Assembly (NCBI RefSeq): GCF_000787775.1
Contig: NZ_BBPM01000016.1
Coordinates: forward strand, 1 to 64,000
DNA: 64,000 bases
Direction: 5' to 3'
Source of the DNA: Streptacidiphilus carbonis
GTDB taxonomy: Bacteria > Actinomycetota > Actinomycetes > Streptomycetales > Streptomycetaceae
The notes under the pieces were generated by a model. That model was given only the letters and a program-made list of their open reading frames with translations. It was not told the DNA's origin and did no database searches. Positions 55,942-64,000 of the stretch are shown piece by piece (within the stretch, counting starts at the first letter, position 1; every line of letters begins with the position of its first letter). Made by a program: the position numbers and the translations under genes.

Positions 55942-57024
55942 GTGACGACCTCGGTGACCACGAGCCTGCCGCTGTGGCTCACAGGCTGCACGTACGACGC
56001 CAACGGCGGCAACGACCTCCGCAACTCCGGCGTCAGCGCCTACTTCTACGACCAGGGCATCGTCACGGGCACCAGCATCGGGCTGCTCGCCGGCGTGGTG
56101 GGCGGCGCCGGCCTGCAGGCGACGGCGGGGACCGGTATGACGGTGCTGGTGCAGCCGGGTTCGTTCGTGGTGCCGAACTCGGCGACGCCGACGGCCGGGG
56201 GTTATGCGTCGACGCTGTCCACGCAGGCGACGCTGACGGTGCAGACGGCGGATCCGTCGAATCCGCGGATCGACATTGTGGTGGCGAACGTTGTCGACAA
56301 CGGCAACAGCACTTCGTTCGGGCAGGTGCAGATCCTCACGGGGACTGCGGCGCCGTCGCCTTCCGCGCCGGGTGCACCGGCGAACTCCCTGATCCTGGCT
56401 CAGTTGTCGGTGCCTGCGGGGACGAGTTCGATGACCGGTGGCCTGGTCACGGACAAGCGAAGTTTCACGACGACGACTGGCGGGGTGCTGGTCGCGCCGA
56501 AGGGCTCGGCGACGGGCTACGTAGGTCAGGTCGCGTACGACGGTGCGAGCGGGTCGTTCTACCACAACACGAACGTGGGCGGTGCGCAGCAGCTCAAGGT
56601 GCTGCCGTGGCCGCCGCAGACCCTGTTCAAGACGTCGCCGACGATTTCGACGAGCGGCTCGGTCGTCACGGTGCTGTCGACGACGATCACCGTGGACGGC
56701 AGCACCGACATTTCGATCTACGTGAAGGCCACCGGCCTGGCCATGCTGGCCAGTCACGGCGAGTTCGGCGCGAACCTGCAGGCCATGGTCGACGGCAGCC
56801 TGATAGACCAGATGGTGGTGCTGAACACGGCCTCGGACGGGGTGGTGCGCGGCGGCGGCTCGTTCACCGCCTACACCTCGGCGTCGCAGGGCACGACACC
56901 GTCGGCGGGCACGCACACCGTGTCCTTCAAGTTGCAGGGCATCGACTCGTCGGGGGTCCAGGTGACCCTGTATGCGTCCAGCGGGTCGCCGTCGGTGATG
57001 CGGGTCTCCCCGGTCGTGCTCTGA
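55942..57024 (+). CDS. Baseplate/minor tail protein (360 aa)
   Basis: Opening LPLWLTGCTYDANGGNDLRN then VLVQPGSFVVPNSATPTAGG, with a conserved DPSNPRIDIVVANVVDNGNS segment, as in many actinophage minor tail proteins. The C-terminal half is a beta domain that may bind receptors. AGAGGA precedes the GTG; the stop overlaps the next ATG. Confidence 0.7.
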   Translation: MTTSVTTSLPLWLTGCTYDANGGNDLRNSGVSAYFYDQGIVTGTSIGLLAGVVGGAGLQATAGTGMTVLVQPGSFVVPNSATPTAGGYASTLSTQATLTVQTADPSNPRIDIVVANVVDNGNSTSFGQVQILTGTAAPSPSAPGAPANSLILAQLSVPAGTSSMTGGLVTDKRSFTTTTGGVLVAPKGSATGYVGQVAYDGASGSFYHNTNVGGAQQLKVLPWPPQTLFKTSPTISTSGSVVTVLSTTITVDGSTDISIYVKATGLAMLASHGEFGANLQAMVDGSLIDQMVVLNTASDGVVRGGGSFTAYTSASQGTTPSAGTHTVSFKLQGIDSSGVQVTLYASSGSPSVMRVSPVVL

Positions 57025-58232
57025 TGGCCACGTACACGTATGTGGCCACCGACCTGGTGTCGGGCCGGGTCCTCGCGGACTCGCTGCCGCTGACGGTGCA
57101 GTCGTTCGGGATGCAGCTCAACGGCAACGGGTCCCTGTCGGGGTCGCTGGCCCTCAACGAGCTGTACTCCGTGAACGGCCCGGCGGTCGCCGCCCTGGAG
57201 TGCCGCCGCTGCGTCCTGTGGGTGCTGCAGGACGGCTACCCGGTGTGGGCCGGGGTGGTGTGGGACTGGCCGGACATGTCCCGCCAGTCGGGGACGCTGC
57301 CGATCAGCGCGCAGACCCTGGACAGCATCTGGTCACACCGCCTGATCACGGACACGCTGGAGTATCCACAGGTCGACCTGTTTCAGGCGTTCATCGACCT
57401 GGTGCGCTACGGCATGAGCAAACAGTCGTCGTACATCGAGGTGGGGGTGTCACCGCCGGCGACCCGCAACGCCGCCTACCTCGCGCTCGTTGCTGCGACC
57501 GGCGGTGTGGCGCGCCTGGTGGTGCCGTCGGGTCCGGCGGCGTTCTCGGGGATTCCGTGGACGGCGTCGTACACCTATTCGGATCTCACGCAGGTCTCCA
57601 GTACGTGGCAGGACATGTGCGCGTCGGGGAACCTGGAGTACGCGTTCGTGCCCGGCCTGGACTCCACGGGCAACCTGGCGGTGTTCCTGCGGCTGGCGTA
57701 CTTGCAGATGGGTCGCACCGCCGCCGCGTCGGGCTACACACTGACGTATCCGGGCAACGTCCTGGACTACGGCTACCAGCGCACCGGATCGCAGAGCAGC
57801 AACCTGGTGTGGGCGACCGCCCCACCGAACGGCGGACCCCTGCAGTGGCAGTCGCAGTACCCGCACGGCGCGGACCTGCCGGATTTGGACGCCGGGTATC
57901 CGCTGATGGAGTCGACGGTGACGTGGCAGGGCTCGGTGGTGCGGTCGCAGGCGCAGGTCGACGCGTTCGCCGACGGGCAGGTCGTGCTGCGGTCGCAGGC
58001 GATGACGCTGCCGACGATCAACGTGGGTGGCGGCGGTCATCCGATGCTGCGCGACATTGTGCTGGGCGACACCACGACCCTGATGGCGACGTCGCCGTTG
58101 CATCCGCCGCGGTCCGACGGTTCGCCCGGGTTGCAGCAGCAGGTGCGGGTTGTGGGCTGGACCTGCTATCCGCCGGGCCCTCAGCAGTCTGAGTACACCC
58201 AGTTGTCGACGAGCGCCGCGATTGTCGGCTAG
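57024..58232 (+). CDS. Tail protein, Gp37/tail-lysin-like baseplate hub (402 aa)
   Basis: YTYVATDLVSGRVLADSLPL then GSLSGSLALNELYSVNGPAV and VLQDGYPVWAGVVWDWPDMS match the baseplate hub proteins of Streptomyces siphoviruses (gp27/gp44 fold). Cys positions (CRRC) are unusual. It should form the tail tip hub. ATG overlaps the upstream stop. Confidence 0.75.
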   Translation: MATYTYVATDLVSGRVLADSLPLTVQSFGMQLNGNGSLSGSLALNELYSVNGPAVAALECRRCVLWVLQDGYPVWAGVVWDWPDMSRQSGTLPISAQTLDSIWSHRLITDTLEYPQVDLFQAFIDLVRYGMSKQSSYIEVGVSPPATRNAAYLALVAATGGVARLVVPSGPAAFSGIPWTASYTYSDLTQVSSTWQDMCASGNLEYAFVPGLDSTGNLAVFLRLAYLQMGRTAAASGYTLTYPGNVLDYGYQRTGSQSSNLVWATAPPNGGPLQWQSQYPHGADLPDLDAGYPLMESTVTWQGSVVRSQAQVDAFADGQVVLRSQAMTLPTINVGGGGHPMLRDIVLGDTTTLMATSPLHPPRSDGSPGLQQQVRVVGWTCYPPGPQQSEYTQLSTSAAIVG

Positions 58233-58240
58233 GGGGCACG

Positions 58241-58546
58241 GTGGCGCTGTATCCGCGTTCGATCCAGGACCGGTTCGCGGCCACGGTCGCGGACATGCTG
58301 CGCCGCCTGCGTGTCCTGGAGTCGCGTACCGCGTGCATCGATTCGGGGTTTCCGCTGGCGGCGCTGCCTGCGGTGATCGACCCGGCGTACACCTCGGGCG
58401 ACCCGAGTGTGCTCATCAACGGGGCGACGACTCTGTCCGGGCCCTACCAGCATGTTGCCGCCTACACGCCGGTGGCGTCCGATGCGGTGCTGGTGCTGCC
58501 GGTGGGTGCCACACAGACCTATGTGATCTTGGGGAAGTTGACATGA
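58241..58546 (+). CDS. Minor tail protein (101 aa)
   Basis: N-terminal helix (YPRSIQDRFAATVADMLRRL) and a beta C-terminus (VASDAVLVLPVGATQTYVIL). AGGGGG precedes the GTG. Such genes link hub and spike genes. Overlaps the spike by 4 nt. Confidence 0.65.
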   Translation: MALYPRSIQDRFAATVADMLRRLRVLESRTACIDSGFPLAALPAVIDPAYTSGDPSVLINGATTLSGPYQHVAAYTPVASDAVLVLPVGATQTYVILGKLT

Positions 58547-60018
58547 CGGCAAGCACGTTCGGGGCGCAGAGCAAAGTCAGCAAGACGGGGGACACGATGA
58601 CCGGCCCACTGGTACTGCCCGCGATACAGGTGACGACGGGCCCGGCAATGGGCAGCGTGCTGACGTCCGACGCGGCGGGCAACACGTCCTGGCAGGCCGC
58701 CGACACGGTACCCGTCACCGCGTACCACGCCGACCCGACCGGTGCCACGGACTCGACCACTGCGATCCAGAACGCCGTGAACGCCGCCGTCGGACCGGTG
58801 TACTTCCCGCCCGGCACCTACCTGATCAGTGCGGCGATCACCCTGCCCGACAAGGCCGTGCTCGTGGGTGCCGGGTCCGGCACCTACACGCACGACACCG
58901 GCGCCATGGTGTCGATCATCAAGTTGGCCAACGGCGCGAACTCCAGCATGTTCACGATCCCGACCGGCCACGGCTCCGGCCGGATCACGGACCTGCAGCT
59001 GAACGGCAACAAGGCCAACCAGACGGGTGGCGGCTCGGCGATCCTGTTCACCGCCGGGAGTTCCGCCGAGGAAGCCCAGTGGCACCTGACACGGCTGTAC
59101 GTCCACGACGCGTTCAGTTCGGGCATCGAAACGCAGCAGTTCCGCCAGAACAACAAGATCACCGAGTGTGTGGTGTACAACTGCGGCGGCTACGGCGTCA
59201 ACTGCTCCGGCTCGGACAGCCTCGTCGCGAACTGCACCATCGGCCAGAACACCCTCGACGGCATCCTCACCAGTTTCGTCACCCACGTCCAGGGCTGCGA
59301 CGTGTGGGGCAACCGCACCGGCATCAACGTCCCCGCCGCCATACGCGGCGTGGAGATCAGCAACTGCGGCGTGGACCGCAACCTGCAGCACGGCATCTAC
59401 ATCGCCGGATCCAGCGTCGACGTGGTCGCGTGCACGCTGCACAGCAACGGGCAGGCCGCGAACAACACCTACGGGTCGATCACCGTCGACGACACGTTCG
59501 GGGCCGTCGACTCGGTCACGATCGGGCACTGCAATTTCTGGCTCGACGCCGGGTACACGAACCTGCCGAACTACCACATCGAGCTGAAGACGGTCACGTC
59601 GCTGGCGCAGGTCACGGTGTGTTCGTTCAAGTCGGGCAGCTACGCCAGCGGAACGATCAACACCCCGGCCCAGGCCGCAGTGACACTACCCGGCGTGGTG
59701 TCCACGGGCCTGCTGTCGGCGAACGGCGGCACCACCACCGCCGGGTCCGCGCCCACGCTGACGCCGACGTTCGCGAACGGCACCGCCGCGCAACTGTCGG
59801 ACACAACCCGCGACTACATGGTGTACCTGACGGTCGGCACCGCGGGCACGGCGAACACGCTGGCGATCGGCCCGACCAGCACCCCGTCCCACACCCTGAT
59901 CAGCAGCTCCACGGCGACGGCGGGCCAGATGATGGTCGTGCGCCTGCCTGCCGGCTGGTTCCTGAAGTGGTCCGCGACGACGGCGACCCTGGCGACGCAG
60001 ACCGCGGTCGGCTGCTGA
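58543..60018 (+). CDS. Tail spike with pectate-lyase-type beta-helix
   Basis: 491 residues. N-terminal SKTGDTMTGPLVLPAIQVTT resembles the fibre DTMTGPL motif. Then VTAYHADPTGATDSTTAIQN and AVGPVYFPPGTYLISAAITL (Pectate_lyase_3 entry), a parallel beta-helix with CVVYNCGGYGVNCSG rungs, and a C-terminal beta domain. Probably the main receptor-binding or glycan-degrading spike. Distinct from the fibre at 33189. Confidence 0.85.
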   Translation: MTASTFGAQSKVSKTGDTMTGPLVLPAIQVTTGPAMGSVLTSDAAGNTSWQAADTVPVTAYHADPTGATDSTTAIQNAVNAAVGPVYFPPGTYLISAAITLPDKAVLVGAGSGTYTHDTGAMVSIIKLANGANSSMFTIPTGHGSGRITDLQLNGNKANQTGGGSAILFTAGSSAEEAQWHLTRLYVHDAFSSGIETQQFRQNNKITECVVYNCGGYGVNCSGSDSLVANCTIGQNTLDGILTSFVTHVQGCDVWGNRTGINVPAAIRGVEISNCGVDRNLQHGIYIAGSSVDVVACTLHSNGQAANNTYGSITVDDTFGAVDSVTIGHCNFWLDAGYTNLPNYHIELKTVTSLAQVTVCSFKSGSYASGTINTPAQAAVTLPGVVSTGLLSANGGTTTAGSAPTLTPTFANGTAAQLSDTTRDYMVYLTVGTAGTANTLAIGPTSTPSHTLISSSTATAGQMMVVRLPAGWFLKWSATTATLATQTAVGC

Positions 60019-60066
60019 CGACCCTGCCGTGTCTGAGCGGGCTGGCACCACAAGCGAGGGGGCGAA

Positions 60067-60435
60067 GTGGCCGATGACCCCACGGCTAATGAAGTCGCCT
60101 GGCGGTTGCAGAACCACGAGCAGCGCACGGACCGGATCCACGGCGAGCTCGACACCAGGATCACGAACCTGGCCCGCGACACCGTGTCGACGACGGCGTT
60201 CGCGGAGGCGCAGCGGATCCGGGACGTTGAGGCACAGCGCCTGGAGCGGGAGCACGACGAGGACCTGCGCCAGTTGCGGGACGACGTCATCAAGCCTCTG
60301 CGGGACGACGTGGAGACGCTGAAGAAACGCCCCGGGATGACGCGCCGGGAGCTGTGGCTGGTCCTGGGCGTGGTGGTCGGCTTCATCGGGGTCGTCGTGA
60401 CCGCGTGGGCAGCGTCGAAGGGGGCGGGTAAGTGA
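60067..60435 (+). CDS. Membrane-anchored coiled-coil protein (122 aa)
   Basis: Coiled coil (NHEQRTDRIHGELDTRITNL, EAQRLEREHDEDLRQLRDDV) and a C-terminal TM segment (RELWLVLGVVVGFIGVVVTA). GAGGGGG precedes the GTG. The layout is like small holin-associated or tail-adjacent proteins near lysis genes. Confidence 0.7.
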   Translation: MADDPTANEVAWRLQNHEQRTDRIHGELDTRITNLARDTVSTTAFAEAQRIRDVEAQRLEREHDEDLRQLRDDVIKPLRDDVETLKKRPGMTRRELWLVLGVVVGFIGVVVTAWAASKGAGK

Positions 60436-61235
60436 CAGGGGCCGCCGAGGATAAGCCGCGCTGGATGCCGCAGCTGCAGGCCCTGATTGCCGTCGTGGTG
60501 CTGTTGGGCTGCGCATATGTGGTGCTGCAACTGCTGTCGATGCGGTCGACGTTGAATTCGTATGAGCGGTCTCAGACCGCGCAGTCGACGGCGATCACGC
60601 AGCTGTCGACGGCCCTGGACAAGACCCGCACCCAGTTGCAGCAGCACGGCGTGACCCCGTCGGCCCCGCCCGCGACCACGATCGTCAAGAACGTCCCCGG
60701 AGCGACAGGCGCCGCCGGCCAGAGCGTCGTCGGACCGCAGGGACCGGCCGGCAAGGACGGTGTCAGCCCCGACCCGCAGGCGATCGCGGCCCTGGTCGCC
60801 ACGATGATCCACCCCTCGCCCGGTCCGTCCGGTCCTCCGGGGAAGGACTCAACCGTGCCTGGGCCGCAGGGTGTTCCCGGGCCGGCGTCGACCGTGGCCG
60901 GCCCCCAGGGGGCGCAAGGCGTCCCGGGCAAGGACTCGACGGTTCCCGGGCCGCAGGGGGCCAAGGGAGATCCCGGGGCCGCTGGATCGCCGCCGTCGTC
61001 GTGGACGTGGATGTGGACCGATCCGTCGGGGACGACGCACACCTACACGTGCGTGCCGGATTCGCCTGGTGCGACGTCGTTCCACTGCCCGGAGTCGGGC
61101 ACCTCGACGCCGCCGTCCTCGCCGCCGCCCAGCCCGTCCCCGTCTCCGTCGCCGTCGACGTCGGCCGCGGCGCTGAAGCAGCAGTCGACCTCGAAGTCCC
61201 GCACGCCGTCGGCGACGGGGACTGGCCCGAGGTGA
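60432..61235 (+). CDS. Membrane-anchored collagen-like protein (267 aa)
   Basis: One TM at residues 15-37 (ALIAVVVLLGCAYVVLQLLS), a coiled coil (45-70), two Gly-X-Y runs (about 90-110 and 130-180: GPQGPAGKDGV, GPQGAQGVPGKD), then a Cys pair (YTCVPDSPGATSFHC) and a Ser/Pro tail. Signal-anchor plus outside collagen-like stalk is the likely topology. A role in virion structure or host envelope is unclear. Confidence 0.75.
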   Translation: MTGAAEDKPRWMPQLQALIAVVVLLGCAYVVLQLLSMRSTLNSYERSQTAQSTAITQLSTALDKTRTQLQQHGVTPSAPPATTIVKNVPGATGAAGQSVVGPQGPAGKDGVSPDPQAIAALVATMIHPSPGPSGPPGKDSTVPGPQGVPGPASTVAGPQGAQGVPGKDSTVPGPQGAKGDPGAAGSPPSSWTWMWTDPSGTTHTYTCVPDSPGATSFHCPESGTSTPPSSPPPSPSPSPSPSTSAAALKQQSTSKSRTPSATGTGPR

Positions 61236-61243
61236 GGAGCAGC

Positions 61244-61687
61244 GTGACTCGTCTTCGCCGTTTCACCCGGCCTGCGATTTTCGGCTTGTCGGACGGCATG
61301 ATGTCGCTGATCGGCGTGCTCCTGTACCTGCTGGGCCACCAGAATCTGATCTTTCCGGCCGCACTGTCGGGTGCGATCAGTTCGGCGCTGTCGATGGCGG
61401 GCGGCGAGTGGCTGTCGGAGTCCGACAGCGGGCTCGGGGCGTCGTGCGTCATGGGCGCCGCAACGGGCTTCGGGGCGGTACTGCCCGCCCTTCCGTATGC
61501 GGTGGCGACGGGCACGGCAGCGCTGGTGTCGTCGGTGGTGATCTGCGCGGGCATCGGCGTTCTCGTCGCCCTGATGCGCACCGGCCGCAGCCGACTGCGG
61601 GCGCTGGCGGAGACCGGCGCGGTACTCGCCCTGATTTTCGCGGTCGTGCTGATGTGCGGCCTGTTCCTGCCCGGGAGCGCGGCATGA
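61244..61687 (+). CDS. VIT1/CCC1-like membrane protein (147 aa)
   Basis: IFGLSDGMMSLIGVLLYLLG and SGAISSALSMAGGEWLSESD match the N-terminal half of the VIT1/CCC1 Fe/Mn transporter family (DG-x3-S and SMA-GE motifs). Four or five TM segments are visible. It is shorter than cellular members (about 230 residues). In a lysis block it could act as a holin. GAGGAG precedes GTG 61244; GTG 61232 overlaps the upstream stop. Confidence 0.65.
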   Translation: MTRLRRFTRPAIFGLSDGMMSLIGVLLYLLGHQNLIFPAALSGAISSALSMAGGEWLSESDSGLGASCVMGAATGFGAVLPALPYAVATGTAALVSSVVICAGIGVLVALMRTGRSRLRALAETGAVLALIFAVVLMCGLFLPGSAA

Positions 61688-61705
61688 AGAGAAAGGCGGC
61701 CAACG

Positions 61706-62137
61706 GTGGTTGAGACAGGCAGGCACCTGTGGGCTCGGCACCCCCACGTGCGCACCGGCACGGAACTGTCGATCGGAGAGCGCGCCGCCGACGGACTGAA
61801 GCACTGGTTCGGCACCTGGACGATGCTCGGTTTCATCATCGCCTCCATCGGGGTGTGGATGGCGCTTGTGGTTGACCCTGGGGAGCTGAAGCTGAACCTG
61901 GGGTTGAGCTTCGTGGCCTCTGTGCAGGGCGTGGTCCTGCAGATCGCGGCGAACCGCGGCGACCGCATCAACAGCGAGTTGGCGCTGCACACGTTCCAGA
62001 ACGGCGAGCAGTTGCTGGAGATCAACCGGCAGCAGTCGGAGATCCTCGCAAAGCTGGCCGACACGCGCCAGCAGGTCGCCGAGCTCCACGCCTGGCACCT
62101 TCAGGGGAAGCTCCCGCCGGACACCCTCCAGCCCTGA
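61706..62137 (+). CDS. DUF1003-like small membrane protein (143 aa)
   Basis: Two TM segments (WTMLGFIIASIGVWMALVVD, LNLGLSFVASVQGVVLQIAA), an NRGDRIN turn and a C-terminal coiled coil (LLEINRQQSEILAKLADTRQ) match DUF1003-type proteins. Holin or holin-partner role possible from its place before endolysin. AAAGG precedes the GTG. Confidence 0.7.
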   Translation: MVETGRHLWARHPHVRTGTELSIGERAADGLKHWFGTWTMLGFIIASIGVWMALVVDPGELKLNLGLSFVASVQGVVLQIAANRGDRINSELALHTFQNGEQLLEINRQQSEILAKLADTRQQVAELHAWHLQGKLPPDTLQP

Positions 62138-62151
62138 CCCTTTCCCCTTCC

Positions 62152-62175
62152 GCCCCCGCGCCACCGCCCGGGGGC
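62152..62175 (+). terminator. Hairpin terminator
   Basis: GCCCCCG / CGGGGGC stem with a 10-nt loop followed by TTCGTCTT, between the DUF1003-like gene and the HNH gene. Confidence 0.55.
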
Positions 62176-62209
62176 TTCGTCTTGCTCACCCTCACCCTGG
62201 AGGCCGTTG

Positions 62210-62662
62210 ATGGCCGCACCCGTACCGGACCATGTCGTCGTCGCGCACGACCAGGCCGAGTCTCACCGCTACACCGTTCACTACCCGGAGCACGGTTCGC
62301 GCCCGGGCGACCCGCACTACCGGGACTTCAACCACTACCACCAGGCCACGAAGCACGACCCCGAGGTGTACCAGTGCGCGGTCGGGAAGCGGCGCGGTGA
62401 CTTCGCGGACTGCGTCCTGGACAAGCCGCTGGAGTTGCATCACACGCACATCGAGTGGGCGCTGCAGAACGAGGTCGACCTGGCTGCGCTGGAGCGCCAG
62501 TACCCGGGTGTGTCGACGCCGGACGAGGTCGGGGCGTGGGTTGAGACAGCGGCCAACCTGGAGTGGCTCTGCCAGTTCCACCATCGCGGGCACGGCGGCG
62601 CGCATGTCGCGTCTGCCTCCGATTTTGAAGGTCAGCACTTCGTGAAGGGGCTGATCTCGTGA
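62210..62662 (+). CDS. HNH-type nuclease (150 aa)
   Basis: CAVGKRRGDFADCVLDKPLE then LHHTHIEWALQNEVDLAALE and NLEWLCQFHHRGHGGAHV form an HNH core with two zinc-ligand pairs. HNH proteins near lysis/terminase genes can aid cos cleavage; a homing role is less likely because it lacks the HTH modules seen in the other nucleases. GGAGG precedes ATG 62210. Confidence 0.75.
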   Translation: MAAPVPDHVVVAHDQAESHRYTVHYPEHGSRPGDPHYRDFNHYHQATKHDPEVYQCAVGKRRGDFADCVLDKPLELHHTHIEWALQNEVDLAALERQYPGVSTPDEVGAWVETAANLEWLCQFHHRGHGGAHVASASDFEGQHFVKGLIS

Positions 62663-63552
62663 CTGCCGAGCTCGGCGTAGACATCGCGTGGGCGCGCCCG
62701 ACGGTGGCCCAGATCCAGGCGACCGGCGCGAAGTGGGTCGCCCGCTACTTCTCCACGGACTCGTCGAAGAACCTGACCCCGTCGGAGGTCCACGCCTACT
62801 CGGCGGCCGGTCTGGGCACGGTGGTGGTCTGGGAGACGACGACGGGCCGGGCGACGCAGGGCTATGCGGCTGGCGTGTCGGATGCGCGGGCGGCTGAGTC
62901 TCAGCGGCAGACGGACGGGCTGCCGTCGAACATGCCGATCTACTTCGCCGTCGACGAGGACACCAGCTGGTCGTCGGTCGCGCAGTACTTCGCCGGTGCG
63001 GCCTCGGTCGTGGGCAGGGCCCTGACCGGCGTCTACGGCGGCTTCACGGTGATCGAGGGCGCTCACACCGCGGGCTACACCTACCTGTGGCAGACCGTCG
63101 CCTGGTCGGGCGGCCGGTGGTCGTCGCACGCCTCGATCCGTCAGACCGGCGCCATCGTCCTCGGCGGCAACGCGGACATCGACTACGCGGAGACGGCCGA
63201 CTTCGGCGAGTACCCGCGGCCCATCACCCCCACCCCGACTCCTCCGGAGGACGTTGTGACACCCCAGGACAAGCAGGACATCATCGACGGCGTCGCCGCG
63301 AAGCTGGAGTCGGGTTCGACCGGCGGCCAGTTCGACCGGGACCGCATGGCAGGCGCCACGGTGTACTGGCTGCGCCGCGCCCTGGACCCGTCGATCCCGC
63401 TGCCGACGGGCAAGGACCTGCCGTCGGTAGTGGGTGAGGTGGCGGCTCTGCGGGCCACGCTGGCGGCGGAGCGGGCGGCTGCCGCGGCGCAGATCGCGAC
63501 GCTGGAGAAGGCGGTCGCGGCGCTGACGCCTGCGCCCGTGAAGACGAAGTGA
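62659..63552 (+). CDS. Endolysin, Rv2525c-like glycoside hydrolase domain (DUF1906)
   Basis: 297 residues. ELGVDIAWARPTVAQIQATG, KWVARYFSTDSSKN, IYFAVDEDTS and WQTVAWSGGRWSSH match the DUF1906/Rv2525c-like GH25-related fold with Asp residues on the strands. A linker (205-215) and a coiled coil (260-290: LRATLAAERAAAAAQIATLE) follow. It should cleave peptidoglycan glycan strands. GTG overlaps the HNH stop. Confidence 0.8.
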   Translation: MTAELGVDIAWARPTVAQIQATGAKWVARYFSTDSSKNLTPSEVHAYSAAGLGTVVVWETTTGRATQGYAAGVSDARAAESQRQTDGLPSNMPIYFAVDEDTSWSSVAQYFAGAASVVGRALTGVYGGFTVIEGAHTAGYTYLWQTVAWSGGRWSSHASIRQTGAIVLGGNADIDYAETADFGEYPRPITPTPTPPEDVVTPQDKQDIIDGVAAKLESGSTGGQFDRDRMAGATVYWLRRALDPSIPLPTGKDLPSVVGEVAALRATLAAERAAAAAQIATLEKAVAALTPAPVKTK

Positions 63553-64000
63553 CCGCGCCGGTTCTGCCAGGCGACTTCGGCCTGATCCCCGTCTCGGGCG
63601 TGGGCGGCGGGGCGCTTCGCGTGGCGGAGTTCCTGGACGAGGTGGCGCAGGGACATTGGCGCAGCGCGGATCGGGACTCGCTGTACCGGCATGTCTTCCT
63701 GGTCGAGCGGGTGGACGCGGACGGGACGGTGCACGCCTTGGAGGCGTGGCCGGGCGGCGCGCGCCGGAACACCTACCGACTGGACGACCCGCGCATCCTG
63801 TGGTCATCGGGCCACTTCGCTCTGACCCCGGAGCAGCGGCAGATCATCGTCGCCTGGGGTGTCGATCATCTCGGCGACGGCTACGCGTGGGACGTGTACC
63901 TGCGGCAGGCTGCTGTCCGGCTGCACGTCCCGTTCGCGGCGGCTGCGTTGAAGCGGCAGGTCGAGGACCGCAACGAGTACATCTGTTCGCAGTATCAAGA
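63549..64000 (+). CDS. NlpC/P60-like (permuted) peptidase, cut by the window edge
   Basis: At least 150 residues. LYRHVFLVERVDADGTVHAL gives the catalytic His strand and the truncated end YICSQYQ the nucleophile Cys pattern of permuted papain-like amidases (YaeF/YiiX type). GTG overlaps the endolysin stop, so glycosidase and peptidase are co-translated. The 3' part is missing, so the fold call is tentative. Confidence 0.65.
   Translation, partial: MTAPVLPGDFGLIPVSGVGGGALRVAEFLDEVAQGHWRSADRDSLYRHVFLVERVDADGTVHALEAWPGGARRNTYRLDDPRILWSSGHFALTPEQRQIIVAWGVDHLGDGYAWDVYLRQAAVRLHVPFAAAALKRQVEDRNEYICSQYQ

Noticed and set aside
61684-61713. Nine-codon frame MKRKAANGG between the VIT1-like and DUF1003-like genes
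   Set aside because: It overlaps the upstream stop and could be a coupling peptide, but there is no independent evidence that it is a gene.
1-64000. tRNA genes, CRISPR arrays, integrase or recombinase, insertion sequences
   Set aside because: I looked for cloverleaf arms, regularly spaced repeats, Tyr/Ser recombinase motifs and transposase motifs and saw none. A tRNA or profile search would be needed to exclude diverged cases.

Overview
The window is about 64 kb of very GC-rich DNA with strong third-position GC bias and many GTG starts, typical of Streptomyces or a close actinomycete relative. It is not ordinary chromosome. It carries a nearly complete siphovirus morphogenesis cluster, a replication and immunity region, and a small conjugation-like module. 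The best reading is a temperate actinophage, seen as a prophage, a circularly permuted genome or a phage-plasmid. No integrase, tRNA, CRISPR array or rRNA was recognised, and both edges cut into the element.

Layout. (1) Positions 1-11.4 kb, plus strand: a tightly packed early or accessory operon. It holds a winged-helix replication-type protein, a SLOG/DUF2493 protein, a divergent HTH gene with repeated operator-like motifs, a sigma-region-4-like protein, a C5 cytosine methyltransferase with internal repeats, and many small unknown or Cys-rich proteins. (2) 11.4-22.5 kb, minus strand: a leftward operon that begins at a Cro-like XRE gene. It continues into a winged-helix replication protein with iteron-like repeats inside its gene, a DnaB-type helicase, and about 19 small genes that mostly overlap by 4-14 nt. 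(3) 22.5-31.9 kb, mostly plus: a divergent XRE repressor-like gene, small genes, a GIY-YIG protein, then a transfer module resembling those of actinomycete integrative and conjugative elements (DUF2637/SpdB-like membrane protein, FtsK/SpoIIIE-like DNA translocase, small membrane proteins, DUF4236). (4) 31.9-64 kb, plus: a probable late promoter with operator, a pectate-lyase-fold fibre, terminase, portal, minor capsid, scaffold, P22-like coat, connectors, tail tube, frameshifted tail chaperones, a 1391-codon tape measure with a transglycosylase domain, distal tail and baseplate genes, and a second pectate-lyase-fold spike. A membrane/lysis block follows, with an HNH protein, a Rv2525c-like glycosidase and a truncated NlpC/P60-like enzyme.

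How it fits together. The divergent XRE pair at 22.2-23.2 kb, with shared CGCTAC half-sites and opposed promoters, looks like the lysis-lysogeny switch. The leftward arm drives replication from the embedded iterons. Late genes start from a TTGACC-18-TAAAGT promoter that overlaps a 20-bp palindrome. Two homing-endonuclease cassettes sit directly behind the coat and tail-tube genes. They and several moron-like genes appear to be transcribed without leaders from their own -10 boxes.

The observations most worth checking are: the transfer module with its unusual TGGCA-rich DNA clusters; the iterons read in three different codon frames; the apparent ATT/ATC starts of the tail-tube and tape-measure genes; and the recoded 3' ends of the genes next to the homing endonucleases.
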